64,000 nt of DNA from Thermoleophilum album (GCF_028867705.1 NZ_CP066171.1:1736001-1800000), one strand, 5' to 3'; positions 8,796-17,444 are shown, counted from the first letter of the stretch. The notes: generated by a model from the sequence alone, not told the origin. Made by a program: numbers and translations.

Positions 8796-9625
8796 GCAAG
8801 CCCACCGCCGCGTTTCGCACCGCTTCGCGGGACGCCGATCCGGGCGAGCGCGCGCCGGCCGGTACGGTCACGGTCGCAAACGTAAGCCACGGTTTCGGCC
8901 GCGGGCGCGACCATCTCGCTGTGCTCGACGGCGTGTCGCTCGAGGTCGAGGGCGGCGGCGCGCTCGCGCTCGTCGGTCCGTCGGGTTGCGGCAAGTCGAC
9001 GTTGCTCGAGCTCGTCGCGGGTCTCGCGGAGCCGCAGCGCGGGGAGATCTCGGTGCTGGGGGCGCGCAGCGCCCGCGAGCGCCGCGAGCTCTGCGTGTAC
9101 ATGCCGCAGCGCGATTCGCTGTTGCCGTGGCGGGACGCGCTCGGCAACGCCGCTCTCGCGCTCGAGTGCCGCGGTGTCGCGAGGCGCGAGGCGCAGCGTC
9201 GGGCCGCGCCCCTCTTCGGCGCTCTCGGCCTCGCCGGCTTCGAGCGCGCGTGGCCGCACCAGCTGTCGGGCGGGATGCGCCAGCGTGTCGCTTTCGTGCG
9301 CACGCTGCTCGCCGGAAAACCGGTGTTGCTGTTGGACGAGCCGTTCGCGGCGCTCGACGCGCTGACGCGCGTGCGCTTGCAGGAGTGGCTGCGCGGTGTG
9401 CTGGCGCGCGAGCGTCGCACTGTCGTGCTGGTGACGCACGATGTCGAGGAGGCGCTCTTCCTAGCCGACCGCGTAGCCCTGCTCTCGCCACGTCCGGCGC
9501 GGGTGCTGCGTGTTTTCGAGCTCGGCCCGCGCCCGCCACGGCGACGCGATCTTTTCAGCGAAGAGCGCTTGCGTGCCGTGTACGCACAGGCACTCGAGCT
9601 GCTGGCCGACGCAAGCGAACGCTGA
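8792..9625 (+). CDS. ABC transporter ATP-binding protein (ThiZ/SsuB/TauB type)
   Basis: A 277-residue nucleotide-binding subunit of a NitT/TauT/ThiZ-type importer. It has all canonical motifs: Walker A GPSGCGKST, Q-loop YMPQRDSLLPWR, signature LSGGMRQRVAF, Walker B VLLLDEPFAALD and the H-loop VTHDVEEAL. Start is GTG 8792, overlapping the CoxE-like gene stop (GTGA). The next gene is its permease, 9 bases downstream. Sequence alone cannot separate thiamine-precursor, nitrate and sulfonate paralogues; the binding protein below favours the thiamine-precursor group. Confidence 0.92.
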   Translation: MSKPTAAFRTASRDADPGERAPAGTVTVANVSHGFGRGRDHLAVLDGVSLEVEGGGALALVGPSGCGKSTLLELVAGLAEPQRGEISVLGARSARERRELCVYMPQRDSLLPWRDALGNAALALECRGVARREAQRRAAPLFGALGLAGFERAWPHQLSGGMRQRVAFVRTLLAGKPVLLLDEPFAALDALTRVRLQEWLRGVLARERRTVVLVTHDVEEALFLADRVALLSPRPARVLRVFELGPRPPRRRDLFSEERLRAVYAQALELLADASER

Positions 9626-9634
9626 GCGGCAAGC

Positions 9635-10429
9635 TTGCGGGCGGTGGGAGTGCGATCGCCACTGTTCACGCGTGCGCGGCTGGGCCGTCTGGCAGCGGTC
9701 GTCGCCCTGCTCGGCTGCGCGCTCGCGCTCTGGCAGTTCGTCGCTTCGCTACCGGGGGTCGACGACCTGACGCTGGCTTCGCCCGGCGAGACGTGGGACG
9801 CGCTGGTGCGCGACCGCGACCTGCTTGCGAGCGAAGCAGTGATCACGCTCCAGGAGGTTGTGCTCGGTCTGGCGCTCGCCGTGCTCGTGGGAGTGAGCGG
9901 CGCTGTGGCGATGCACCTGTGGCGCCCGCTGCGCGACGCCGCCTATCCGCTGCTTGTCGCTTCGCAGGCGATCCCGCTGGTGGTGCTAGCACCGATCTTC
10001 GTCCTTGCCTTCGACTACGGGATCGGGCCGAAGCTCGCGATCGTCGCGCTGATCTGTTTTTTCCCGATCGCGGTCAACGTCGCCGACGGTTTGCGCGCCG
10101 TCGACCCGGATCTCGTCAAGCTGGTGCGAACACTGGGCGCCGACCGTTGGCTCGCTCTGTGGCGGGTCGAGCTTCCTTCCGCCCTCCCCTACTTTTTCAG
10201 CGGTTTGCGCGTAGCGGCGTCGGTGGCGGTGATCGGCGCGGTGTTCGGCGAGTGGGCTGGCGCCGACCGCGGGCTCGGTCGGCTCGTGCTTCTCGCCAAC
10301 AATCAGCTAGAAACCGCACGCGTGTACGCAGGCGTGGTGGTGCTAGCAGCGATGGCGGTGGCCCTCTTCGGCGCCGTGGCGGCGGCGGAGCGTGTCTTCT
10401 GTCCGTGGCGACGGGAGGTGGCTAGGTGA
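9635..10429 (+). CDS. ABC transporter permease (ThiX/SsuC type)
   Basis: A 264-residue inner-membrane permease with about six transmembrane segments. The cytoplasmic coupling loop with the EAA-like motif lies near LVRTLGADRWLALWRVELP followed by ALPYFFSGLRVAA, as in BPD_transp_1 permeases of the NitT/TauT class. The start is a weak TTG at 9635; GTG codons at 9643 or 9649 are alternatives in other registers or slightly inside. The stop overlaps the binding-protein start by 4 bases (GTGA at 10426), so stoichiometric synthesis is likely. Confidence 0.9.
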   Translation: MRAVGVRSPLFTRARLGRLAAVVALLGCALALWQFVASLPGVDDLTLASPGETWDALVRDRDLLASEAVITLQEVVLGLALAVLVGVSGAVAMHLWRPLRDAAYPLLVASQAIPLVVLAPIFVLAFDYGIGPKLAIVALICFFPIAVNVADGLRAVDPDLVKLVRTLGADRWLALWRVELPSALPYFFSGLRVAASVAVIGAVFGEWAGADRGLGRLVLLANNQLETARVYAGVVVLAAMAVALFGAVAAAERVFCPWRREVAR

Positions 10430-11517
10430 GCTTGAAGGCGAGGGGTCGCCTGCAGTCTTGTGCACGCTTCGACTCGCGGCTGCGATCGCTTGGCCGCGCG
10501 ACCCGGTTGCGCGCGGCGACCGTGGCGGCAGCGCTGGCGGTGGTCGCCCTCGCGACGAGCGCGTGTGGCGAGAAGCGCGAGCGCGTTACGCCGGCCGGCG
10601 AGCGGACCGTGACGGTGATGCTCGACTGGTTCCCGAACGCCGACCATGCCCCGATCTACGCGGCCGAGGCGGCGGGATATTTCCGCCAGGCCGGCCTGCG
10701 CGTGGTTCTGCGCGCCCCGTCCGACCCGTCGGCGCCGATCCGCAGGGTCGCCGCGGGTCGCGTCGACCTGGCGGTGTCGTACGAGCCAGAGGTGTTCCGC
10801 GCCGTCGACCGCGGGCTGCGCGTGCGTTCGGTGGCCGCGCTCGTGCAGCGTCCGCTCACTTCGCTCGTCTGGCTGCCGCGGGCGCGGATCCGCGGGCCGC
10901 GCGATCTCGCCGGCAAGCGCGTCGGCTATGCGGGCATCGACTATCAGCGCGCCTACCTCGAGGCGATCGTCGCAGCGGCGGGCGTAGACCCGGCGCAGGT
11001 GCGCGTGCGCAACGTCGGTTTCGGGCTCGCACCGGCGCTGCTTACGGGCAAGGTCGACGCCGTGATCGGCGCGTTTTGGAATTACGAGGGCGTGCAGCTG
11101 CGTCTGGCGCGGCGCGACCCGCAGGTTCTGCCCGTTGATCGAGCGGGTGTCCCGAGCTACGACGAGCTCGTGTTCGTCGCCAACGCCGACGCGCTCGCGC
11201 GCGATCGGGCGAAACTGCGCGCCTTCCTCGCTGCCGTGGCGCGCGGCGAGCGGCTCACGCGCCGCGAACCTGACTTCGCGGTGCGGGCGCTGGTGCGGGC
11301 AAACCGCGACCTCGACCGCCGCCTGCAGACGGCAGCGGTGAAAGCGACGCTGCCGGCATTCGCCCCGCCCCGCGGCCGCCCGTGGGGCTGGCAAGATCCC
11401 GCCGAGTGGCGCGATTTCGGCGGCTGGCTGCACGAGCGCGGCATCCTGCGCCGCGCCCCCGACCCGACCGCCGCCTACACCAACGAGCTGTTGCCGGGCG
11501 GGGGAATCCAGCCGTAG
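10426..11517 (+). CDS. NMT1/THI5-like substrate-binding lipoprotein (ThiY-like)
   Basis: A 363-residue periplasmic-type binding protein of the NMT1/THI5 superfamily. A long, Arg-rich N-terminus precedes a hydrophobic signal ending ALATSAC, a plausible lipobox with the lipid-modified Cys near residue 45. The mature protein opens with VMLDWFPNADHAPIYAA, very like the ThiY (formyl-aminopyrimidine-binding) and yeast Thi5 signature, and contains RVGYAGIDYQRAYLEAI and GAFWNYEGVQ in the ligand cleft regions. Uptake of a thiamine pyrimidine precursor is the best guess. No TPP riboswitch precedes the operon, which weakens that call. Confidence 0.85.
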   Translation: MSLKARGRLQSCARFDSRLRSLGRATRLRAATVAAALAVVALATSACGEKRERVTPAGERTVTVMLDWFPNADHAPIYAAEAAGYFRQAGLRVVLRAPSDPSAPIRRVAAGRVDLAVSYEPEVFRAVDRGLRVRSVAALVQRPLTSLVWLPRARIRGPRDLAGKRVGYAGIDYQRAYLEAIVAAAGVDPAQVRVRNVGFGLAPALLTGKVDAVIGAFWNYEGVQLRLARRDPQVLPVDRAGVPSYDELVFVANADALARDRAKLRAFLAAVARGERLTRREPDFAVRALVRANRDLDRRLQTAAVKATLPAFAPPRGRPWGWQDPAEWRDFGGWLHERGILRRAPDPTAAYTNELLPGGGIQP

Positions 11518-11526
11518 CCGCGCGAG

Positions 11527-11958
11527 CTACGCGGACGTTCCCGACCCGCCCTCGAACTCGAGCGCCAGCGAGTTGATGCAGTAGCGCTGCCCGGTCGGGG
11601 GCGGCCCGTCGGGGAAGACGTGGCCGAGGTGCGAGGCGCAGCGGGCGCAGCGCACCTCGATGCGCACCATGCCGTGGCTTCGGTCCTCGCGGTACTCGAT
11701 CGCGTCGGGTGTGATCGGCGCGAAAAAGCTCGGCCAGCCGGTGCCCGAGTCGAACTTGGTTTCGGAGCTGAAAAGCGGCGCCCGGCACGCGCCGCAGAGG
11801 TAAAGACCGCGCTCTTTGTTGTGCAAGAGAGCGCCGCTGAACGGCGGTTCGGTGCCGGCCTGGCGGAGGATCCAGTAGCGCTCCGGCGGCAGCTCGCGGC
11901 GCCACTCCTCTTCGCTTTTCTCGATCCGCTCCTGGCGTCGGGCTGGCTGTTCGCTCAC
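11527..11958 (-). CDS. msrB: Peptide-methionine (R)-S-oxide reductase MsrB
   Basis: A 143-residue cytosolic MsrB that reduces the R-epimer of methionine sulfoxide in proteins. The structural zinc is held by two CxxC pairs, CGAC and CARC. The core [13 protein letters not shown] and the resolving or catalytic region [12 protein letters not shown], with the catalytic Cys, are intact. Full-length for the family. It converges on the ABC operon, 9 bases away, and is followed upstream on the same strand by the alkA-like gene, so protein and DNA repair functions sit together. Confidence 0.96.
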   Translation of the reverse strand: MSEQPARRQERIEKSEEEWRRELPPERYWILRQAGTEPPFSGALLHNKERGLYLCGACRAPLFSSETKFDSGTGWPSFFAPITPDAIEYREDRSHGMVRIEVRCARCASHLGHVFPDGPPPTGQRYCINSLALEFEGGSGTSA

Positions 11959-11967
11959 GCCCCGACC

Positions 11968-12972
11968 TTAGCCAGCCTGGCACAACGGGAGGGCGCCGGC
12001 CGGCACCGGTGGACGCAGCAGACCGGCCCATGCCGCACGGGCGAGCAGCGTCGCGGCGAATCCGCGCAGCGGCGCGAACGGAGCGAAGAACTCGCGCACC
12101 TCCTCTTCGCTCGCCCGCCTGCCAAGTCCGCCGAGAGCTCCGACGAGTTTCAGGTACGCGAGGTCGGCGGCGGGCAGAGCGTCGGCGTCGCCGAGCCCTT
12201 CGAGCCGGGTTTTGGCCAGCGTCCAAGGGCCGACCCCCGGGATCGCGGCGAGGCGCGCGAGCACCCCTACTTGTCCCTGTTCGTGCCAGCGGGCGCGTGC
12301 GGCCGAACCGCTGTCCGCGCCCGCCTCGGCGCGCACCACCACCGCCGCTCCCTGCCGCAGCGTCTGTGCGCGAGCCGGTGCGAGACCGCATGCAGCGATC
12401 TCGGCCGGAGCGGCAGCGGCGAGGCGCGCAGCCGGCGGCGCGTCGCGCAGTCCGGTTGCCAGCGGTCCCGGCGTTCCGAAACGACGCACGAGCGCCCGCG
12501 CGATAGCGGCCGCCCGTTGCGAGTCGATCAGCTGCTCGCAGACGGCGAGCTGGAAAGCCTCGAACGGTCGCGCCGTACGCCGCGGCACTGCGAGCCACGG
12601 CGCCCGGCGCACCAGCGGCCGCAACAGCGAGTGCTGGGCGAGCTCGCGTGCCACAGCAGCAAGGTCGATATCAAGTCCCAGCGCGAAGCTCGCGTCCTCG
12701 AGCGCCCGCGCCCGCTCGTCGCCGCTGCCACCGACGGCTCGCAAACGCACGCCGCTGCGGCCAGGCCGCGCCTCGACCACAACGGTGCCGCACCCCACTG
12801 CCACTGCGCGCACGGCTCCGCTTCCCCTTCGCCGCCATGTACCGACGCCGAAGATCGGCGGCATCCGCCAGCCGTCGGGTACCGCGACGAGAACATCGCC
12901 CGACCCGACGGCCGTGACGCGCCTCCGGCGCGGGCGCAGGGCGAAGACCGAGCGGTCGCCGTCAGCGCTCAC
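11968..12972 (-). CDS. DNA-3-methyladenine glycosylase II (AlkA type)
   Basis: A 334-residue base-excision-repair glycosylase. The helix-hairpin-helix and Gly/Pro loop are visible as LARLAAIPGVGPWTLAKT, and the catalytic Asp should be the one in ALPAADLAYLKLVG. The N-terminal 80 residues are Arg- and Val-rich, as in AlkA N-domains. It lacks the four-Cys iron-sulfur cluster of EndoIII/MutY. Start is GTG 12972, which places the first 11 bases inside the end of the upstream small membrane protein gene; both are probably in one operon with msrB, 9 bases downstream. Confidence 0.87.
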   Translation of the reverse strand: MSADGDRSVFALRPRRRRVTAVGSGDVLVAVPDGWRMPPIFGVGTWRRRGSGAVRAVAVGCGTVVVEARPGRSGVRLRAVGGSGDERARALEDASFALGLDIDLAAVARELAQHSLLRPLVRRAPWLAVPRRTARPFEAFQLAVCEQLIDSQRAAAIARALVRRFGTPGPLATGLRDAPPAARLAAAAPAEIAACGLAPARAQTLRQGAAVVVRAEAGADSGSAARARWHEQGQVGVLARLAAIPGVGPWTLAKTRLEGLGDADALPAADLAYLKLVGALGGLGRRASEEEVREFFAPFAPLRGFAATLLARAAWAGLLRPPVPAGALPLCQAG

Positions 12973-13297
12973 GCAGAAAGTGGATGTCGACGAGCACAGA
13001 GCGGCTCGCCGCGATCTCGACCTTGCGCCGCCGCCGACGACCGCGCCGCAACGACCGCAGCAGCCGCAGCGGGAGCCGCAGCGAGCGCACAAGCAGAAAA
13101 GCGCCGACGCCGAGCGCGAAACCGCCGGCAGCAGCTGCCGCCGCGACCGGCAGCGGCAGACGCTCGCGAACCGGTTCGATCGGCCGTGCCACGGCGAGCA
13201 CGGGGAGCTCCCGCCCTTCGTCACGCGCGGATACGGCGCGCGACACCTGGCCGTCGACCGGGGTTGCCTGCGGCGCGCCGTCGCCTAGTTCGGGCAC
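12962..13297 (-). CDS. Small single-pass membrane protein
   Basis: A 111-residue protein with an acidic first half, one transmembrane helix (PVAAAAAAGGFALGVGAFLLV) and a strongly basic juxtamembrane segment rich in Arg, followed by KVEIAASRSVLVDIHFLRER. By the positive-inside rule the C-terminal half is cytoplasmic. It overlaps the AlkA-type gene by 11 bases. No family recognised. The 208 bases upstream (13298-13506) hold no gene or RNA that I can support. Confidence 0.55.
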   Translation of the reverse strand: MPELGDGAPQATPVDGQVSRAVSARDEGRELPVLAVARPIEPVRERLPLPVAAAAAAGGFALGVGAFLLVRSLRLPLRLLRSLRRGRRRRRKVEIAASRSVLVDIHFLRER

Positions 13298-13506
13298 GCG
13301 GCCAGTCTAGTAACGGGGGCTGACGCGCGCGCCCACCCCCGAACACGCAGGCGGCCACCGATCGCGCCCGCGCAGCGCTACCCGTTGCGGCGCTCGCGCG
13401 CGGCGGGTGCCTGCCTACGCTAGGCACCGGCGCGCGGTCGGCGCCCCGGCTGCGGAGACCCCCGCGCTCAGCCACCCACCCCCTCGCCGCGTGGCTTGAG
13501 GCACAG

Positions 13507-14634
13507 TCAGCCGAGCGGACGCTCGTAGACGCGCCAGCGTTTAACGACCCGCGCGCCGAGGGCCTCTAAGGCCCGGTTCATCGAGCTGTTGGTCTCGAGG
13601 ATCCAGCTCGCCTCGCCGCGGCCGATCCCGGTGCGCTCCGAAGCACGGTAGTGAGCCGCATACAGCCCGGCGGCGACACCGGTGTGCTGCCACGCTGGCT
13701 TAACGCCAAGAAAGCCGATTCGCACCTGATCGCACAAGCTGCGCCGACGGAGGTAGTGGACGAACCCGAACGGCAAGAGCCGCCCGCGCATGCGTGCCAA
13801 CACGCGGTTGATGTCGGGGATAGTGATCGCCACCCCGACGGGCTCGCCGTCACGGCTTTCGGCGAGCATGAACCACTCGCGGTCGAACGTCAGCTGGAGG
13901 TCGAACCAGAGCTGGCGCAGGTCGTGCTCGTCGTAGGGCACGAACCCCCAGTTGCGCCGCCACGCCTCGTTGTAGATCTCGCCGAACGCCTGCAGGTCGC
14001 GCCACAACGAGCGTCGCGACATCGGACGGATGCGCACCCCGTGGCGCTCTTCGAGCCGGTCGGCGAGCCGCCAGATCAGCGGGCGCACCTTGTCGCGCTC
14101 CTCGATCCGCAACTCCCAGCTGAGCAGGTCCATCGCCTTCTCGAAACCGAGCTCTTCGAAAAGCCGCCGGTAGAAGGGCGGGTGCCAGGGCTGGCGGACG
14201 AGCGGATCGAGGTCGAAACCCTCGACCAGGATGCCGCCCTCGTCGTTGAGGGTGAAATCCATCGGCCCGACGATGCGGTCGCGACCGCGGGCGCGCAGCC
14301 ACCCTTCGGCGGCGTCGACGAGGGCGCTCGCCACGCTCTTGTCGTCGACGCACTCGAAAAAGCCGAAGAGTCCCCAACGGTTGCCGTGAAACTCCGAGAA
14401 GCGGTGATCGATGTGGGCGCTGATGCGCCCCACCACGCGACCGCCGCGCCGCGCCAGGAAGTACTCAGCCTCGCCGTGGCGGAAGAAGGGGTTGGTGCGC
14501 CGACCAAGGTGCAGGTAGCGCTCGAGCCGCAGCGGGGGAACCCAGCGCGCCTCGTTAGCATGCAGCCGATACGGCAACGCGACGAACTCGCGTAGCTCGC
14601 GAACGCCTCGAACGGGGCGGACTTCGACGGACAC
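13507..14634 (-). CDS. GNAT-fold acyltransferase of the large (about 375 aa) type; possible ceramide-synthase-like enzyme
   Basis: A 375-residue protein of a large GNAT-related family. Distinct blocks are NPFFRHGEAEYFLARRGG, GRISAHIDHRF, IVGPMDFTLNDEGGILVEGF, PFYRRLFEELGFEKAMDLL and, near the end, GFLGVKPAWQHTGVAAGLY, which fits the acyl-CoA pyrophosphate-binding loop. Start is GTG 14634, 13 bases from the divergent start of the serine-palmitoyltransferase-like gene. Families of this kind often lie beside SPT-like genes, and the bacterial ceramide synthase described in Caulobacter is an acyltransferase of GNAT type, so N-acylation of a long-chain base is a testable idea. The assignment to that subfamily is from memory of motifs, not an alignment. 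Confidence 0.7.
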   Translation of the reverse strand: MSVEVRPVRGVRELREFVALPYRLHANEARWVPPLRLERYLHLGRRTNPFFRHGEAEYFLARRGGRVVGRISAHIDHRFSEFHGNRWGLFGFFECVDDKSVASALVDAAEGWLRARGRDRIVGPMDFTLNDEGGILVEGFDLDPLVRQPWHPPFYRRLFEELGFEKAMDLLSWELRIEERDKVRPLIWRLADRLEERHGVRIRPMSRRSLWRDLQAFGEIYNEAWRRNWGFVPYDEHDLRQLWFDLQLTFDREWFMLAESRDGEPVGVAITIPDINRVLARMRGRLLPFGFVHYLRRRSLCDQVRIGFLGVKPAWQHTGVAAGLYAAHYRASERTGIGRGEASWILETNSSMNRALEALGARVVKRWRVYERPLG

Positions 14635-14647
14635 GGCGCCGCACTCT

Positions 14648-15919
14648 ATGCCAGCCGCGATCGATCTTTTCGACAAAGCCCGCCGGCATGAGCGGCTCGC
14701 GCAGCTGCGAGCGGCGCGCGAACACGATCTCGTGCCCTTTTTCCGCCGCCTCGAGGGCGAAGCCGGCCCGGTCGTGGCGATGGAGGGGCGCGAGCGGATC
14801 ATGCTCGGCTCCAACAACTATCTGGGCCTCACGGGCGACGAGCGCGTCAAGCGCGCTGCGCGCGAGGCGCTCGACCGCTATGGCACCGGTTTGACGGGCT
14901 CGCGCTTTTTGAACGGCACGCTTCCCCTCCACCTCGAGCTCGAGCGGGAGCTCGCCGAGTGGATGGGGTGCGACGACGCGCTGGTGTTCACCGCCGGCTA
15001 CCTCGCCAACGTCGGGACGATCGCCACGCTTTGCCAGCCCGGCGACACGATCGTCTGCGACTCGGGCGACCACGCGTCGATCCTCGACGCCTGCGCGATG
15101 TCTCGCGCCAAGCTGCGGCCCTTCCGCCACAACCGCGTCGACAAGCTCGAACAGGCACTGGAACGCGCCGCCGACGACGGTGGCGGCGTGCTGGTCGTCG
15201 TCGACGGCGTCTTCTCGATGGAGGGCGACCTCGCCCCCCTCGATCGCATCGCCGCTGCCGCGCGCCGTCACGGGGCGCGGCTGATGGTCGACGAGGCGCA
15301 CGGCGTCGGCGTTCTTGGTGAGCGTGGCGCCGGCGCCTGCGAGGCGTACGGCGTCGAAGACAAGGTCGACCTGCGGATGGGAACGTTCTCGAAGTCGCTC
15401 GCTTCCTGCGGCGGGTTCGTTGCCGGCCCGGCCGACGTGATTGAGTTCTTGCGCATCCAGTCGCGCGCCTTCATGTTCACCGCTGCCGCGGTGCCGGCAG
15501 CGATCGGTGCCGCCCTCGGTGCGCTGCGCATCATCCGCTCGGCCGAGGGACGCGAGCTCATGGAGCGGGTGCTCGACAACGCCCGCTACCTGCACCGCGG
15601 CCTCGCCGAGCTCGGTTACCGCGTCAACGAGCCGACCGTGCTCCCCGACGGCAGCACCCTCGTAACGCCGATCGTGCCGGTGATCGTCGGCGACGACTGG
15701 CGGGCAGCGCTGCTTTGGAAGGCGCTCTACGACGCGGGCGTGTATGTCAACGTAGCCCTGTTTCCGGCGGTGCCGCGCGGACATGCGCTGTTGCGCACGA
15801 GCGTGATGGCGACGCACACCCGCGAACACCTCGATCGTGCTCTCGAGGCGTTCGAACGGGTCCGGGACCGCACCGAGGACGACCCGGCCCCGAGCGCTCT
15901 CACAGCCGGTGGATCTTGA
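14648..15919 (+). CDS. Alpha-oxoamine synthase (serine palmitoyltransferase / BioF / KBL family)
   Basis: A 423-residue PLP enzyme that condenses an amino acid with an acyl-CoA, releasing CO2. Conserved blocks include SNNYLGLTGDERV, GTGLTGSRFLNGT, FTAGYLANVG, VDEAHGVGVLGERGAG and the PLP-lysine motif MGTFSKSLASCGGFVAGP. The SKSLAS form with GGF is closer to serine palmitoyltransferase-like members than to BioF. No biotin genes or threonine dehydrogenase (kbl partner) are adjacent; instead it is divergent from a large GNAT-type acyltransferase, which favours a lipid role. It converges on pyk with a 20-base overlap. Glycine C-acetyltransferase remains an alternative. Confidence 0.85.
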   Translation: MPAAIDLFDKARRHERLAQLRAAREHDLVPFFRRLEGEAGPVVAMEGRERIMLGSNNYLGLTGDERVKRAAREALDRYGTGLTGSRFLNGTLPLHLELERELAEWMGCDDALVFTAGYLANVGTIATLCQPGDTIVCDSGDHASILDACAMSRAKLRPFRHNRVDKLEQALERAADDGGGVLVVVDGVFSMEGDLAPLDRIAAAARRHGARLMVDEAHGVGVLGERGAGACEAYGVEDKVDLRMGTFSKSLASCGGFVAGPADVIEFLRIQSRAFMFTAAAVPAAIGAALGALRIIRSAEGRELMERVLDNARYLHRGLAELGYRVNEPTVLPDGSTLVTPIVPVIVGDDWRAALLWKALYDAGVYVNVALFPAVPRGHALLRTSVMATHTREHLDRALEAFERVRDRTEDDPAPSALTAGGS

Positions 15920-17309
15920 AGAGGTTCGTACCGCCGGCGGTCCCAGGCGGTAGGCCGGCCGTGATGCCGACGAGCTCGCCGGCACGGGCGAAACCTGCCT
16001 CGAGCGCCGCGCGCGCCGAAGACTCGATGAGGTCGATCGTCTCGCGCGGCTCGTCGTGCAGGCGGGGGTGCACGCCCCAAAGGAAGTTGCAGCGCCGCAC
16101 CACCTCGATCCGCGGCGCCAGCGCCAGCACCGGCACCTGCGGCCGGTAGGCGGAGATCAGGCGTGCCGTCGCGCCCGTCTGGGTGGGGGTGACGATGGCG
16201 CGCAAGCCGAGCTGGTAGGCGGCGCCGACAGCGCCGAACGCGATCGCGTGGTACTGGTCGGCCGCGCGCGGCCCGCGCTCGGTGAGCCAGCGCCCGTAGG
16301 GAAGCTCGGGCTCGGTCGCCTCGGCGATCGCGGCCATCATCGCGACCGCCTCCACAGGGTGCATGCCGACCGCGGTCTCCTCCGACAGCATCACGGCGTC
16401 GGTGCCGTCGAAGATCGCGTTGGCGACGTCGGCGACCTCGGCACGGGTCGGGCGCGTCGAGTGCACCATCGACTCCAGCATCTGCGTTGCGGTGATCGAC
16501 GGCTTAGCCTTCTTGCCGGCGAGCGCGAGCAGGCGCTTCTGCACCAACGGCACCTCTTCGATCGGAAGCTCGATGCCGAGGTCGCCGCGGGCGATCATGA
16601 TCGCGTCGGCGGCCTCGATGATCTCTTCGGCGTTGCGAGCCGCCTGCGGTTTCTCGATCTTGGCGATCAGCGGGATGTCCGAGCCGCGTTCGCCGAGCTC
16701 GCGCCGCACCTGTTCTACGTCTTCGCGGCGGCGGACGAACGACACAGCGAGCGCGTCGAAACCGAGCTCGACGGCGTGGGCGAGCAGGCGCAGATCGTCG
16801 TCGGACAGCGCCGGCAGCGCGGTCGTCACGTTCGGCAGGTTGAGCCCCTGGCGCGACGCCACCGGTCCCCCCACCTCGACGTGCGCAACGACGTCGCCGT
16901 CGCGCACGTCGCGGACGCGCAAACGCACCGTGCCGTCGGCCAGGTAGCAGACATCACCCGGCTCGAGCACCTCGGCGAGACCCGGCCAGTCGACCGACAG
17001 GCGCTCGCTCGTTCCGAGCACCTGGTGCGGCGTGAGCACAACGGTCCCGCCGCGCGGCAGCTCGGCGACGCCGCCCGCGACCGGCCCGACGCGCAGCTTG
17101 GGCCCAGGTAGATCACCGAGCAGAGCGACCTCGCGGCCGACGCGCGCTGCTGCAGCGCGAACCGCCCGCGCCATCCGCTCGTGGTCTTCCGGTTCGCCGT
17201 GAGCGAAGTTGATCCGCGCGATGTCCATGCCCGCGCGGATCATCCGTTCGAGCACGCGCTCGTCGCTGCTCGCCGGACCGATCGTTGCGACGATCTTGGT
17301 TGCTCGCAC
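15900..17309 (-). CDS. pyk: Pyruvate kinase
   Basis: A 469-residue enzyme making ATP and pyruvate from phosphoenolpyruvate and ADP in glycolysis. It begins RATKIVATIGPAS, has the active-site block LIAKIEKPQAARNAEEI with the catalytic Lys, then MIARGDLGIELPIE, the STRPTRAEVADVANAIFDG segment and DAVMLSEETAVGMHPVEA. Full length for the A-domain, B-domain and C-domain enzyme. I chose GTG 17309 because the conserved strand starts there; the longer frame to 17408 adds an unrelated Pro/Gly tail. A hairpin with a T-run lies 68 bases upstream in its leader. Confidence 0.95.
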   Translation of the reverse strand: MRATKIVATIGPASSDERVLERMIRAGMDIARINFAHGEPEDHERMARAVRAAAARVGREVALLGDLPGPKLRVGPVAGGVAELPRGGTVVLTPHQVLGTSERLSVDWPGLAEVLEPGDVCYLADGTVRLRVRDVRDGDVVAHVEVGGPVASRQGLNLPNVTTALPALSDDDLRLLAHAVELGFDALAVSFVRRREDVEQVRRELGERGSDIPLIAKIEKPQAARNAEEIIEAADAIMIARGDLGIELPIEEVPLVQKRLLALAGKKAKPSITATQMLESMVHSTRPTRAEVADVANAIFDGTDAVMLSEETAVGMHPVEAVAMMAAIAEATEPELPYGRWLTERGPRAADQYHAIAFGAVGAAYQLGLRAIVTPTQTGATARLISAYRPQVPVLALAPRIEVVRRCNFLWGVHPRLHDEPRETIDLIESSARAALEAGFARAGELVGITAGLPPGTAGGTNLFKIHRL

Positions 17310-17376
17310 GGCGAAGCCGAGCCTACCGCCACCGCCCCCTGGCCGACCGCTCGCGAGCGCGGGGCGCCGTCGACAG

Positions 17377-17397
17377 AAAAGCCCGCTGTTTGCGGGC
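17377..17397 (-). terminator. Hairpin plus T-run in the pyk leader (possible attenuator)
   Basis: On the minus strand the sequence reads GCCCGC AAACA GCGGGC followed by TTTT, a perfect 6-bp stem, 5-base loop and short T-run. It lies 68 bases upstream of the pyruvate kinase start and on the same strand. No minus-strand gene ends just before it, so it would act either on read-through or as a leader attenuator for pyk. The T-run is short, so termination strength is uncertain. Confidence 0.4.
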
Positions 17398-17415
17398 GAG
17401 CCGTGCACCTACCCG

Positions 17416-17444
17416 TTGACGTCGGCGGTGCCAGTCGGTTTATT
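17416..17444 (+). promoter_or_regulatory. Candidate sigma-A-type promoter for mihF, with structured leader to 17629
   Basis: TTGACG at 17416-17421 and TTTATT at 17439-17444 are separated by exactly 17 bases, a good match to a housekeeping promoter in an otherwise GC-rich gap. Initiation near 17451 would give a leader of about 180 bases before mihF. That leader has a perfect 7-bp stem, GCCGGGC (17467-17473) with GCCCGGC (17484-17490), and a small GCCG/CGGC hairpin at 17572-17584. I see no known riboswitch consensus. Apart from this and the hairpin at 17377, the 320-base gap 17310-17629 holds no gene. Confidence 0.5.

Noticed and set aside
11620-13323. A 567-codon plus-strand open frame
   Set aside because: It lies opposite msrB, the AlkA-type gene and the small membrane protein gene, each well supported, and shows only low-complexity basic sequence.
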